The notes under the pieces: model-generated | The model's database searches: none | What the model was told of the DNA's origin: nothing | Seen by the model: the letters and a program-made list of their open reading frames with translations, nothing else | From: Lentzea aerocolonigenes | GTDB lineage: Bacteria > Actinomycetota > Actinomycetes > Mycobacteriales > Pseudonocardiaceae | Direction of reading: 5' to 3' | DNA length: 64,000 nt | NCBI RefSeq assembly: GCF_000974445.1 | Contig: NZ_BBOJ01000003.1 | Location: forward strand, 248,001 to 312,000 | Shown here: positions 43,800-52,061 of the stretch, one piece after another | Layout of the letters: each line of letters begins with the position of its first letter | How positions within the stretch are numbered: the first letter of the stretch is position 1 | Program-made: the position numbers and the translations under genes

Positions 43800-43829
43800 G
43801 TCGTAGTCCGGCTACGACTCTGGTCGTAG
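43800..43829. promoter_or_regulatory. GTCGTAG triple repeat in the SARP/UbiA divergent promoter region
   Basis: GTCGTAG occurs at 43800-43806 and 43823-43829 in direct orientation, with CTACGAC inverted at 43812-43818 between them. A second small inverted repeat (AGTGG-GCTA-CCACT) is at 43763-43776. They lie in the 192-bp region between the SARP and prenyltransferase genes, plausible operator DNA. Confidence 0.45.
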
Positions 43830-43887
43830 TGGTATTTGGCGCATTCTTGACGCGCCGGAGGAGTCACAGCTCGATAGGCTCGGCCAC

Positions 43888-44796
43888 ATGTACCTGACAA
43901 AACGGTCGAAAGTTGAACAGGCAACGGTCACAAACCTGCGCCTGTGCTGGAAGGAAGCGCGGCCGGTCGTGCAGGGAATCTTCGCACTGCGATTCTGCTG
44001 CGCCGCGCTGCTCGCCGACCATCACACAAATGGAGCAGTTTGGCCGCGGGTTGCCGGGGTGCTGGGGTGCTGGGTCGCCGCCACTTGGGCCATCTATCTG
44101 CTCAACGGCGTCGCGGACGTCGTGGAGGACCGGGAGAACGGCTCCGTTCGACCTGTCGCACGTGGAATTCTTCCGGTGGACTTCGCGAAATCCGTGGTAG
44201 TGGGGCTGTCCGCGGCGGCGATCGGGTTTGCCGCGCTCATCTCGCCGGTCGTGTGCCTGCTGGTCGCGCTGCACCTCGCGGCGGGCATCGCGTACTCGAC
44301 TGGGCCACGTCCGCTCAAGGGAAACGTGCCCGGGTTTTTCGGCGCCGTGGTGGCGCTGGGAGGGCTGACTTATCTGTGCGGCTGGTACGCGAGCGGTGCG
44401 ACCGAAATCGGCGCGCCGCTGCTGTTGTTCGGTGGCGCGATGTCGCTCTGGATGGGATTCGGCGGTGCCACCAAGGACCTTTCCGACGTCGCCGGAGATC
44501 GCCTCGCCGGGCGGCGCACACTGCCTGTCGTGCTCGGCGATCGCGCGGCTCGCATCGCGATGGCGATTGGCGCGAGCGCGGTCGGGTGGGGATTTCTGCT
44601 CACCGCTGTGCGATGGGCGCCGTCGGTCGCGCCGGTCAGCTTCGTGGTGTGCGCGGGTTCGGTCGCACTGGCCGTCGTCGTGTCGAGCAACGTGAGCCGG
44701 GGAGAGCGCTTCCGGCGTCGTCGCCCCTACCGAACCTTCATGATTACCCAGTACACCGCGCATCTAACACTTCTTGTCTCACTGATCTTCCAGTAA
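43888..44796 (+). CDS. UbiA-family membrane prenyltransferase
   Basis: A 302-residue polytopic protein with about eight or nine helices. Both Asp-rich motifs that bind prenyl diphosphate through Mg are present: NGVADVVED (Asn73, Asp77, Asp81) and KDLSDVAGD (Asp197, Asp200, Asp204), with YSTGPRPLKG between them. UbiA enzymes attach isoprenoid chains to aromatic acceptors. In this cluster it could prenylate a chorismate-derived ring, but it could also make a lipid. GC content is slightly lower than neighbouring genes at the 5' end. Confidence 0.88.
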   Translation: MYLTKRSKVEQATVTNLRLCWKEARPVVQGIFALRFCCAALLADHHTNGAVWPRVAGVLGCWVAATWAIYLLNGVADVVEDRENGSVRPVARGILPVDFAKSVVVGLSAAAIGFAALISPVVCLLVALHLAAGIAYSTGPRPLKGNVPGFFGAVVALGGLTYLCGWYASGATEIGAPLLLFGGAMSLWMGFGGATKDLSDVAGDRLAGRRTLPVVLGDRAARIAMAIGASAVGWGFLLTAVRWAPSVAPVSFVVCAGSVALAVVVSSNVSRGERFRRRRPYRTFMITQYTAHLTLLVSLIFQ

Positions 44797-44902
44797 CAGA
44801 ATGCGGTGTTAGTGTTGCTGAGGTCACACGGGGCGGGCACAACTCAATGTCACGCACGGTAAGAGAGTGGACACGTACCGCTTTTTCGGGGGAGGGACGG
44901 CG

Positions 44903-45958
44903 GTGACCGACGGTCGATTAGCGGGGTTCCGCGACGAAGTGCGCCGAGAAGTCGTGGACGCATTTAGCGCCCGGCTTCGTGAAGATCGCAGTCCACTCAT
45001 AGATTTTCCTGATGTCCGCGAGCAGCTGGCCCGGCAGGTGGACACCGTGCTCACCGACGTCGAAGCCGCTGTCACGAGCTGCCCAGAGGCAGAACTGCCC
45101 CCATTGGCGACCGAAATCGGTGTGAACCGCGCCGTGCACGCCATCCACCCCGTCGAGTCGGTCAAGGCCGCGACCGCGTTGTTCGACGTGGCCCTGCCGG
45201 TGGTGGCCGACGAGCTGCGCCGGCACGGTGGCACGGACGCCGACCTGGTCAAGGCGAGCAAGGCGCTGCACCGGTCGATCATGTCCCGGATCGCGCAGGG
45301 GTCCATCGCCTACGCGAGCTACCTGCTGAAGAAGGTCACCAGCTCGCACGAGGACGAACGCCACCGCATCGCCCGCGAGCTGCACGACCGCGTCGCGCAC
45401 TCCGTCGGCAACGCGTTGCAGCACCTCCAGCTGCATGACGCCTACCTCGCCAACGACCCGGCCCGCGCCCAGGCGAAGCTCAAGTTGGGCCAGGACGTGC
45501 TGCACGACGCGTTCGACGTCATCCGCCACCTCGCGACCGAACTGCGCGCGTCCGCGGTGATGGCGGGAGGCCTCCAGGTCGCGCTGTCCGACTACCTCGA
45601 CGCCCACGCACCGTTCGGCGTGGTGCACAACGTGGTGGTGGAGGGCGACGTGCTGAGCCTGCCGGGCGAGGTCGTCGAGGAGCTGTACCTCGTGCTGCGC
45701 GAGGCCGCCCGCAACGCGCTGCTGCACGCCGCACCGCAGTCCGTGGACATCCAGATCACCGTCGGCGAGAACCTGGTGCGGGCGCGGGTGCGCGACGACG
45801 GCCGCGGGTTCGACCTCGACCAGGCCGCGAGCTCCGGCATGGGGCTCGACTCCATGCGGGAACGGGTAGAGCTGCTCGGCGGCACGTTCGCCGCGGCCAG
45901 CAGCATCGGCGTGGGCACGACCGTGATGGTCACACTGCCGTGGCTGGACGCGGCATGA
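44903..45958 (+). CDS. soluble NarL-type sensor histidine kinase (contains TTA codon 6)
   Basis: A 351-residue protein starting at GTG 44903, chosen for the strong GGGGGAGGG seven to twelve bases upstream; the frame reaches GTG 44867. It has no membrane helix. An N-terminal helical region of about 145 residues precedes HisKA_3 (DERHRIARELHDRVAHSVG, His161) and the HATPase (EAARNALLHA, DDGRGFD, GMGLDSMRERVELLGG). Codon 6 is TTA, the codon read by bldA tRNA in actinomycetes. The kinase is translated with the response regulator at 45955 (ATGA overlap). Confidence 0.9.
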   Translation: MTDGRLAGFRDEVRREVVDAFSARLREDRSPLIDFPDVREQLARQVDTVLTDVEAAVTSCPEAELPPLATEIGVNRAVHAIHPVESVKAATALFDVALPVVADELRRHGGTDADLVKASKALHRSIMSRIAQGSIAYASYLLKKVTSSHEDERHRIARELHDRVAHSVGNALQHLQLHDAYLANDPARAQAKLKLGQDVLHDAFDVIRHLATELRASAVMAGGLQVALSDYLDAHAPFGVVHNVVVEGDVLSLPGEVVEELYLVLREAARNALLHAAPQSVDIQITVGENLVRARVRDDGRGFDLDQAASSGMGLDSMRERVELLGGTFAAASSIGVGTTVMVTLPWLDAA

Positions 45959-46599
45959 CGGTGCGCATCGTCCTGGCCGACGACCACACGTTGTTCCGCG
46001 AGGGCCTGCGCGAACTGCTGTCCACCGACCCGGACTTCCAGGTGGTGGGCGAGGGTTCGAGCGGCGACGAGGCGATCGCGCTGGCCGAGGAGCACCGGCC
46101 GGACGTGCTGCTGCTCGACGTCGAGATGCCGGGCCCCGGCGCGAAGGCGGTGATCGTCGCCCTGCGCGCCGCGATGCCCGAACTGAACGTGATCATCCTG
46201 ACCATGCACGACAGCGCCGGCGTCGTCCGCGACCTGCTGCAGAGCGGTGCCGCCGCCTACCTGGTCAAGAACATCGCACGGGACCAGCTGGTGGCCGCCG
46301 TGCGCTCGGTGAGCCGCAACAGCGAGAACGTCGTGCTGTCGATCCCCCGCGAGACCATGGACGCGCTGGAACCGCCCGCCGAACAGGCGAGTCCGTTGTC
46401 CGCACGCGAGCTCGACGTGCTGCGGCTTGTGGCCAAGGCGATGAGCAACGCGCAGATCGCCGCCGCGTTGTTCATCAGCGAGGGCACGGTGAAGCGCCAC
46501 CTGACCAACATCTACGGCAAGCTCGACGCCGTCTCGCGCGTCGACGCCATCAAGAAGGCCGCCGCCGCCAACCTGATCACCGGACTCGAGCAGGCGTAG
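45955..46599 (+). CDS. NarL/LuxR-type response regulator
   Basis: A 214-residue protein. The receiver has acidic pair DD (9-10), phospho-acceptor Asp55 (VLLLDVEMPG), Thr in ILTMHDS and Lys in AYLVKNI. The C-terminal LuxR HTH is LSARELDVLRLVAKAMSNAQIAAALFISEGTVKRHLTNIYGKLDA. It partners with the kinase at 44903. Its 3' end overlaps the convergent DAHP synthase gene by 23 bases, which may cause transcriptional interference. Confidence 0.93.
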   Translation: MTVRIVLADDHTLFREGLRELLSTDPDFQVVGEGSSGDEAIALAEEHRPDVLLLDVEMPGPGAKAVIVALRAAMPELNVIILTMHDSAGVVRDLLQSGAAAYLVKNIARDQLVAAVRSVSRNSENVVLSIPRETMDALEPPAEQASPLSARELDVLRLVAKAMSNAQIAAALFISEGTVKRHLTNIYGKLDAVSRVDAIKKAAAANLITGLEQA

Positions 46600-47611
46600 C
46601 GGCACGCATCGTCCGCCCCGCCGCGGCACAGGCGTGCCCGAGCCGTTCCATCAACGCGGGCAGCTCCTCCACCGGCAGCGCCTGCGCACCGTCGCACAGC
46701 GCGGTGGCCGGATCGTGGTGGCTCTCCAGGATGATCCCGTCGGCACCGGCGGCCGCGGCGGCCAGGGCCAGCGGCACGACGCGTCCCTTCGCACCGGCGG
46801 CGTGGCTCGGGTCCACGATCACCGGCAGGTGCGTGCGCTCCTTCAGCACCGGCACGGCCGCGACGTCGAGCGTGAAGCGGTAGCTCGTCTCGAACGTGCG
46901 GATTCCGCGTTCGCACAACACGACCTGCTCGTTCCCGCCGTCCAGCAGGTACTCGCACGCGAGCAGCAGCTCGTCCAGCGTCGCGGCCAGCCCCCGCTTG
47001 AGCAGCACCGGCACCCGCGTGCGGCCCGCTTCCCGCAACAGCGTGTAGTTCTGCATGTTGCGGGCACCGATCTGGATCATGTCGACGGACGACGCCATCA
47101 CCTCGATGTCACGCACGTCCACGCACTCGCTGACCACCGGCAGGCCGGTCACCTCCCGCGCCTCGGCGAGCAGCCGCAGCCCCGGCACTCCCAGGCCGTG
47201 GAACGAGTACGGCGACGTGCGCGGCTTGAAGGCGCCCGCCCGCAACGCGTCGGCACCGGCGGCGCGCACCGCTTCGGCGGTGGTGAGGAGCTGGCTGCGG
47301 TTCTCCACCGAACACGGACCGGCGATCACTGTGAAGGCCGAGCCGCCGATCGAGGTCTCCCCCAACGTCACGGGAGTGCAGTCGGGGCGGCCGCGCAGAC
47401 GTGCCGAACGGGGATACGCGGCGGGCAGCTTCGCGACGTCGAGCACGCACGGTTCGTCTGACAGCAGCGCACGAATCGCGTCGCGGTCGCCGGACAGCGA
47501 CAGCAGCTCCGGTGTGTGCACGCGCAGCCCGGTGCCCGCGAACTGCACGAGGTCGATGATGCGACGCCGATCCGCGGGCGTGCACGCCTCGCTCAGCATG
47601 ATGACGATCAT
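46577..47611 (-). CDS. 3-deoxy-7-phosphoheptulonate (DAHP) synthase, type I-beta
   Basis: A 344-residue enzyme from ATG 47609-47611. An N-terminal ferredoxin-like domain (MIVIMLSEACTPADRRRIIDLV... RVHTPELLSLSGDRDAI) is followed by the barrel with GPCSVENRSQL, KPRTSPYSFHG, IQIGARNMQNY, LLKRG and IVDPSHAAG. It condenses PEP with erythrose-4-phosphate at the entry of the shikimate pathway. Primary DAHP synthases of actinobacteria are usually type II. A type I copy inside a cluster therefore points to a dedicated supply of chorismate for the anthranilate-synthase-like pair at 54116. Its start overlaps the condensation gene (ATGA). Confidence 0.93.
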   Translation of the reverse strand: MIVIMLSEACTPADRRRIIDLVQFAGTGLRVHTPELLSLSGDRDAIRALLSDEPCVLDVAKLPAAYPRSARLRGRPDCTPVTLGETSIGGSAFTVIAGPCSVENRSQLLTTAEAVRAAGADALRAGAFKPRTSPYSFHGLGVPGLRLLAEAREVTGLPVVSECVDVRDIEVMASSVDMIQIGARNMQNYTLLREAGRTRVPVLLKRGLAATLDELLLACEYLLDGGNEQVVLCERGIRTFETSYRFTLDVAAVPVLKERTHLPVIVDPSHAAGAKGRVVPLALAAAAAGADGIILESHHDPATALCDGAQALPVEELPALMERLGHACAAAGRTMRAATPARVR

Positions 47612-48783
47612 GTGGTCAGACCCTTCAGTAGGCGGGCGTAGTCCCGCAGCACCCCGTGGGGCGCGCCCTTCGGGTGGTGTGCCTCGATCACGTAGCCGCC
47701 GCCGTCCGGTTTGACGTTCACCACCAACGAGAACTTCGACGTGCGGTACTCGGGCTCGACCGCGGCCGGGCCGCTCGAGTCGAACACGAACATCACGTCG
47801 ACCAGCGGCGCCGCGGCCAGGTACTCGGCGGGGAACAACCGTTCCACGAGGTGCTCGAACGGCACGGTGGCGTGCGCGAACGCCTCGACCGCCGTCGTTC
47901 TGGCGCGCCGCACGACGTCCGGGATCTCCCCCGCGGTGTTCACGCGCAGCACGAGCCGGTTCACGAAGTAGCCGATGGTGCGTTCGACGTCGGGGCCGCG
48001 GCCGGACATCGACGTGCCGATCGCGACGTCCTCGCTGCCGGTGCGCTCGCCGTGCAGCTTCGCGAACAACGCGAACATCGTCATGAACGGCGTGGCCTTC
48101 GCCTGCAGCCCCAGCAGGCGCACCTTCTCCGCCACGTCGGCACCGATCCGCACGCGCTCCACTGTGGACTCGCAGGACCTGCCGTTGCGGGGTTCCAGCC
48201 CGGCGAGCCTGCGCCGCCAGTAGGCGACCTCCTGTTCGGCGCGGCGCGACGCGAGCCATCCGCGTTGGCGGGCGGCGTGCTCGTGGTGCGGCAGGGACGG
48301 TTCAGGCAGCTCCTCGCCGCGGTACGCGCGGGTGAGCTCGTCGACGAAGACGCGCATCGACCAGCCGTCGTTGGCGATGTTGTGGATGTTCACCAGCAGC
48401 AGGCCGCCCGGCAGCAGGCTCATCCGCAGCGGTGGTTCTGAGCCGAGGTGGAACGGCCGGAGGTTCTCCTCCCGCAGTGCCGTCTGTACGTCCGTGTCGA
48501 CGACTTCGAGTCGCGGACGGGAAACCGGGACCTGCCACAGCGTTCCGTCGTCCCAGTCGTAGGCGGACGTGAGGATCTCGTGCCGGTCTAGCACGACGTC
48601 CAGCGCGCGCCGCAGCCGGGATTCGTCCACCGGCTCCGGCAGGCGCAGCGCCCACGGCCAGCTGTACGCCGGATCGGCGGGATCGGCCTGGTTGAGCCGC
48701 CAGAAGCGCAACTGGCCCGGCGTGGTCGCCTTCCTGGCGGCCAGCAGGGCGAGCAGCTCGCGGCGTTCGTCGGACAGAGTCAC
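47608..48783 (-). CDS. stand-alone NRPS condensation-domain protein with altered active site
   Basis: A 391-residue single C domain from GTG 48781-48783 (GTG 48789 also possible). C-domain blocks are recognisable: TPGQLRFWRLNQADPADPAY, RHEILTSAYDW, VNIHNIANDGWSM and GTSMSGRGPDVERTIGYFVNRLVLRV. The catalytic HHxxxDG motif reads H134-N135-IAN-D139-G140: the second His, the usual catalytic residue, is Asn. It may join a PCP-bound acyl group in a non-standard way, hydrolyse, or act structurally. It is coupled to DAHP synthase and divergent from the thioesterase across the CGGTTACGTAACCG palindrome. Confidence 0.85.
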   Translation of the reverse strand: MTLSDERRELLALLAARKATTPGQLRFWRLNQADPADPAYSWPWALRLPEPVDESRLRRALDVVLDRHEILTSAYDWDDGTLWQVPVSRPRLEVVDTDVQTALREENLRPFHLGSEPPLRMSLLPGGLLLVNIHNIANDGWSMRVFVDELTRAYRGEELPEPSLPHHEHAARQRGWLASRRAEQEVAYWRRRLAGLEPRNGRSCESTVERVRIGADVAEKVRLLGLQAKATPFMTMFALFAKLHGERTGSEDVAIGTSMSGRGPDVERTIGYFVNRLVLRVNTAGEIPDVVRRARTTAVEAFAHATVPFEHLVERLFPAEYLAAAPLVDVMFVFDSSGPAAVEPEYRTSKFSLVVNVKPDGGGYVIEAHHPKGAPHGVLRDYARLLKGLTT

Positions 48784-48815
48784 ACCCACGACGATGGCGT
48801 GCGGTGGTTCGGCAC

Positions 48816-48829
48816 CGGTTACGTAACCG
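48816..48829. promoter_or_regulatory. perfect palindromic operator candidate CGGTTACGTAACCG (site 1)
   Basis: A 14-bp perfect palindrome lies in the 66-bp space between the divergent condensation gene (start 48783) and thioesterase gene (start 48850). The same core recurs at 52062-52079 in another divergent promoter of the cluster. Two independent placements in promoters argue for a dimeric regulator binding site. Confidence 0.65.
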
Positions 48830-48849
48830 CGACGGGATACACCCGCACG

Positions 48850-49602
48850 ATGAACCTGTTGACACCGCAGGAGAACCCGGACGCGCCGGTGCGCGTGGTG
48901 TGCTTCCCCAACGCCGGTTCCGGTGCCGCGGGCTACCGCGCGTTCGCACCGCTGCTCGCACCGGCCGCCGAGCTCACCGTCGTGCGGCTGCCCGGCCGGG
49001 AGGCCCGAATCGCCGAAGAACCGCACCGCAAGCTGACCGAGCTGGTGCCACGGCTCGCCGAGGAACTCGTGGAGTGCCTGGACGTCGGCACGCGCCGGCT
49101 CGCGTTCTTCGGGCACAGCATGGGCGCGCTGGTCGCGTTCGAGCTGGCCCGGCACCTGCGCCGGTCAGGACTCCGGCTGCCGGACCGGATCATCGCGTCG
49201 GGCAGGCCCGCGCCGCACGTGCCGTACCCGCCGGGCTACGAGTTCGTGCACAGCCTGCCGGAGGACCGGCTCGTGCAGCGGTTGCGCGGCTACAGCGGCA
49301 CGCCGGACGAACTGCTCGAGGATCCGGCACTGCTGAGCATGTTCCTGCCCACGCTGCGCGCGGACTTCGAGGTCGTCGAGACCTACGAGTACCAACCGGA
49401 ACCTCCACTGCCGTGCGCCATCTCCGCGTACGGCGGGATGTCCGACGAGGAGGTGCCGCCCACGACCGTGGCGAGCTGGGCGGAGCACACCACGGGCGCG
49501 TTCCGGCTGCGGCTGTTCGACGGCGGCCACTTCTACCTCGACGAGTCGCGGCCCCGCGTGGCGCGTGCGGTTCTCGACGATCTGCGAAGCTTGGGGGCGT
49601 GA
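48850..49602 (+). CDS. type II thioesterase
   Basis: A 250-residue editing thioesterase from ATG 48850. FPNAGSGAAGYRAF is the oxyanion loop, nucleophile Ser90 lies in FFGHSMGAL and the catalytic His in LFDGGHFYL, with RLPGREAR and the family-typical SGRPAPH. It is canonical, so it probably removes aberrant acyl groups from the cluster's carrier protein or releases product. It contrasts with the atypical Cys-type thioesterase at 59081. The stop overlaps the next gene (GTGA). Confidence 0.93.
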   Translation: MNLLTPQENPDAPVRVVCFPNAGSGAAGYRAFAPLLAPAAELTVVRLPGREARIAEEPHRKLTELVPRLAEELVECLDVGTRRLAFFGHSMGALVAFELARHLRRSGLRLPDRIIASGRPAPHVPYPPGYEFVHSLPEDRLVQRLRGYSGTPDELLEDPALLSMFLPTLRADFEVVETYEYQPEPPLPCAISAYGGMSDEEVPPTTVASWAEHTTGAFRLRLFDGGHFYLDESRPRVARAVLDDLRSLGA

Positions 49603-50612
49603 AGTCGATCTCCTGGAAGCAGGTGGCCGCGTGGCGTGCCCGGCGGCACGGCCTGCACACGTTGCGCCCGGCCGGCGACGCGCTGGCCGTCGTGAGCGAA
49701 CTGTGCGGGGTGCACGCGCAGCTGATGTCCTCGGCCGGGCTGACGCTGCACGCGCGGCTGGACGGGTTCGCCGCCGAGGACGTCGACCGGTTGTTGTGGC
49801 AGGAAAGGACGCTGGTCAAGACGTGGTGCATGCGCGGCACCCTGCACCTGCTGCCCGCCGCCGAGTACTCGCTGTGGCAGGCGGGCCTCGACACGTACGC
49901 GCACTACCGCAAACCGGTGTGGCTGCGGAACTTCCACATCACGTTGGAGGAGCAGGACCAGCTGCTCGACGCCGTGCACGCGGCGCTGGACGGCCAGGTC
50001 CTCACCCGTGAGCAACTCGCCGACGAGGTCACTCGGGTCAGCGGAGACGCCTCGATCGGTGACAGGCTCAGGGAGAGCTGGGGCGCGCACCTCAAACCCG
50101 CGTCGTTCCAGGGAAAGCTCCTCTTCGGCCCCAACGACGGTCAGAAGATCAGCTTTGCCAGGCCGGACCAGTGGCTGCCCGTTTCCCCGAGGCCGCAGGA
50201 ACCGTTGCCGGAGATCGCCACGAGGTTCCTGAACGTGCACGGCCCCGCGACGCGCGACGACTTCGCTCGGTGGTGGGGAGTCACGCCCGCGGAGGGCGCG
50301 AAGATCCTGGCCCGGACTTCGGCGTCGCAGGCAGAGCTCGACGGCCAGACGTGGTGGGTCGCGGACCTGGACGCGGTGCTGGACGCCGAACCCGTGCGCG
50401 GTGTGCGGTTGTTGCCCGCGTTCGACCAGTACGTGGTCGCGGCCACCCGACATGCTCAGCACTTCCTGCGCGGAGGGTCGACCGAGCTGATCTACCGGCC
50501 GCAGGGCTGGTTGTCCGCAGTGGTCGTCGTGGACGCGGTGTTCGCCGGGATCTGGCGGCACCAGCGCAAGGGCAAGCGGCTCGTGGTGGAGGTCGAGCCG
50601 TCAAGGCCCTGA
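49599..50612 (+). CDS. AlkZ-like (HTH_42) winged-helix DNA glycosylase, C terminus frameshifted
   Basis: A 337-residue protein from GTG 49599. It has the HTH_42 pattern: ISWKQVAAWRARRHGLH, VVSELCGVHAQLMSS, LLWQERTLVKTWCMRGTLHLLPA, FLNVHGPATRDDFARWWGV and RGVRLLPAFDQYV. AlkZ-type enzymes excise bulky alkylated bases and give self-resistance in genotoxin clusters. The catalytic QxQ position reads His39-Ala-Gln41, an HxQ variant reported for AlkZ-like proteins. The frame ends at TGA 50610-50612 after VEVEPSRP. A +1 shift there restores a typical tail (KALTAKARKGVEAEVERLAGHL... EIVWS) ending TAG 50698. This is a real truncation or a one-base sequencing error. Confidence 0.8.
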   Translation: MKSISWKQVAAWRARRHGLHTLRPAGDALAVVSELCGVHAQLMSSAGLTLHARLDGFAAEDVDRLLWQERTLVKTWCMRGTLHLLPAAEYSLWQAGLDTYAHYRKPVWLRNFHITLEEQDQLLDAVHAALDGQVLTREQLADEVTRVSGDASIGDRLRESWGAHLKPASFQGKLLFGPNDGQKISFARPDQWLPVSPRPQEPLPEIATRFLNVHGPATRDDFARWWGVTPAEGAKILARTSASQAELDGQTWWVADLDAVLDAEPVRGVRLLPAFDQYVVAATRHAQHFLRGGSTELIYRPQGWLSAVVVVDAVFAGIWRHQRKGKRLVVEVEPSRP

Positions 50613-50694
50613 CCGCCAAGGCGCGCAAGGGGGTCGAGGCCGAGGTCGAACGGCTCGCGGGCCACCTGGGCGGCACGCCGGAAATCGTGTGGAG

Positions 50695-51381
50695 CTAGGG
50701 CCTCAGGAAGTAGACGTTGAAGTCACGGCCGCCGTCAGTCAGCCGGCTCGCGTACGCGCGAACCTTCCTGTCGCTGGAGTCGGGGTCGGTCATGGTCCAG
50801 TGAACCAAGTCCCTGCGGCCGATGGGAATGTCGTTGATCTTCGCGTTCCGCAGCTCGATCCGATCGAACCTCGTCATGGGCTCGTTCTTCGGTCCCTCGA
50901 CGATCACCTCTGCCGACCTGCCTCGTCCGGTGGTCGCCAGCTCGCCCGAATCGAACTCCGCCGAGTCGTAGTCCATGATGAAGTAGTCGAACTTCCCCGT
51001 CCCCATGGTGATCCGGGCGTGGATCGTGTCGCCGGGAGCGACGTCGAACAAGTACACGGGCTTGGCCGGATAGGCCTCGGCGAACGTCCTGTACCTCGGC
51101 AAGCCGTCGTCGCACTCGGTGACCGTTCCGGTCTGGTCGACCGTGTTCTCGCCCGACGTCTGGCTGCCCATGCCCACCCACACCGCAACCGCGGAATCCT
51201 CGTCGGCATCACAGGTCGCACCGGGAACGGTCCATGTGGCGCTCACGTATTTGAAGCCGTTGGTTCTCAGCGCCATGTACCCGGCCCAGAAGGGCGCGTC
51301 ACGGCTGTCGTCAGCCCAGGCGGGCGGCGTGATCGCCACCGTGGACACCACGACGGCGAGAAGTGCTGCGATGCGGTGCAT
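50695..51381 (-). CDS. secreted glutamic peptidase G1 (A4/eqolisin-like)
   Basis: A 228-residue secreted protein with signal peptide MHRIAALLAVVVSTVAITPPAWA. Family features: WAGYMALRTNGFKYVSATWTVP, AVWVGMGSQTSGENTVDQTGT with catalytic Gln83, and SAEVIVEGP with the catalytic Glu (158 or 162). Four Cys may pair. G1 peptidases are acid-active and pepstatin-insensitive. Its role in the cluster is unclear and it may be a bystander. It is convergent with the glycosylase gene; if that frame is restored the two stops interlock on CTAG. Confidence 0.85.
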   Translation of the reverse strand: MHRIAALLAVVVSTVAITPPAWADDSRDAPFWAGYMALRTNGFKYVSATWTVPGATCDADEDSAVAVWVGMGSQTSGENTVDQTGTVTECDDGLPRYRTFAEAYPAKPVYLFDVAPGDTIHARITMGTGKFDYFIMDYDSAEFDSGELATTGRGRSAEVIVEGPKNEPMTRFDRIELRNAKINDIPIGRRDLVHWTMTDPDSSDRKVRAYASRLTDGGRDFNVYFLRP

Positions 51382-51476
51382 GGTCCGTCCCTCTCGTTCG
51401 GTCCCGTTTGGACCCGAGTGTCGGGTACATCAGGGCCGGCACCACCGAAAGGCACCCGAAAGAGCAACAGTCACGC

Positions 51477-52043
51477 TCAGTACTGGATGTACCGCTTGAC
51501 CTCCGCCGCACGCTCCGGGCTCGCCAGCCGCGACACCAGGTGCAACGCCATGTCGATCCCGGCGGACACGCCGGCCGCGGTGATCACGTCACCGTCGTCC
51601 ACGAACCGGTCGTCCTCGCGGACCTCGATCGTGGGATCGAGGAACTCCAGGAACTCCACGGTCTCCCAGTGCGAGGTGGCCGGGCGGCCTTCCAGCAGGC
51701 CGGCCGCCGCGTACACCAGGGATCCCGTGCACACGCTCGTCATCAGGCCGGTCGTGGCCCGCTGGCCGCGCACCCAGTCGAGGTGCTCCTCGTCCTTCAC
51801 GAGCACCTCGGTGCCCTCGCCGCCGGGGTGGACCAGCACGTCCCACGCGGGTGCGTCGGCGAACGAGTGCTGCGGGGTCAGCACCATGTCCTTCGCGCAC
51901 GTCACGGGCTTGCCGTCACGGGAGAAGGTGGCCACCTGGTAGCCGTCTTCGGGATGGCCCCGGGTCCACGCGGCGAGCACCTCCCACGGGCCGACCACGT
52001 CCAGTTCCTCCACGCCTTCGAACAGCAGAATGCCGATGTTCAT
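51477..52043 (-). CDS. DJ-1/PfpI family protein, isonitrile-hydratase-like
   Basis: A 188-residue protein from ATG 52041-52043. DJ-1 fold: MNIGILLFEGVEELDVVGPWEVL with the Glu/Asp pair typical of InhA-type isonitrile hydratases, WDVLVHPGGEGTE, nucleophile-elbow Cys in MTSVCTGSLVYAAAGLL and the RPATSHW His. Isonitrile hydratases turn R-NC into N-formamide. Other members are glyoxalases or regulators, but no AraC-type HTH is fused here. It is divergent from the flavoprotein across the palindrome at 52062, so it belongs to the cluster regulon. Confidence 0.85.
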   Translation of the reverse strand: MNIGILLFEGVEELDVVGPWEVLAAWTRGHPEDGYQVATFSRDGKPVTCAKDMVLTPQHSFADAPAWDVLVHPGGEGTEVLVKDEEHLDWVRGQRATTGLMTSVCTGSLVYAAAGLLEGRPATSHWETVEFLEFLDPTIEVREDDRFVDDGDVITAAGVSAGIDMALHLVSRLASPERAAEVKRYIQY

Positions 52044-52061
52044 GCGGCCAGCGTGCGCGGT

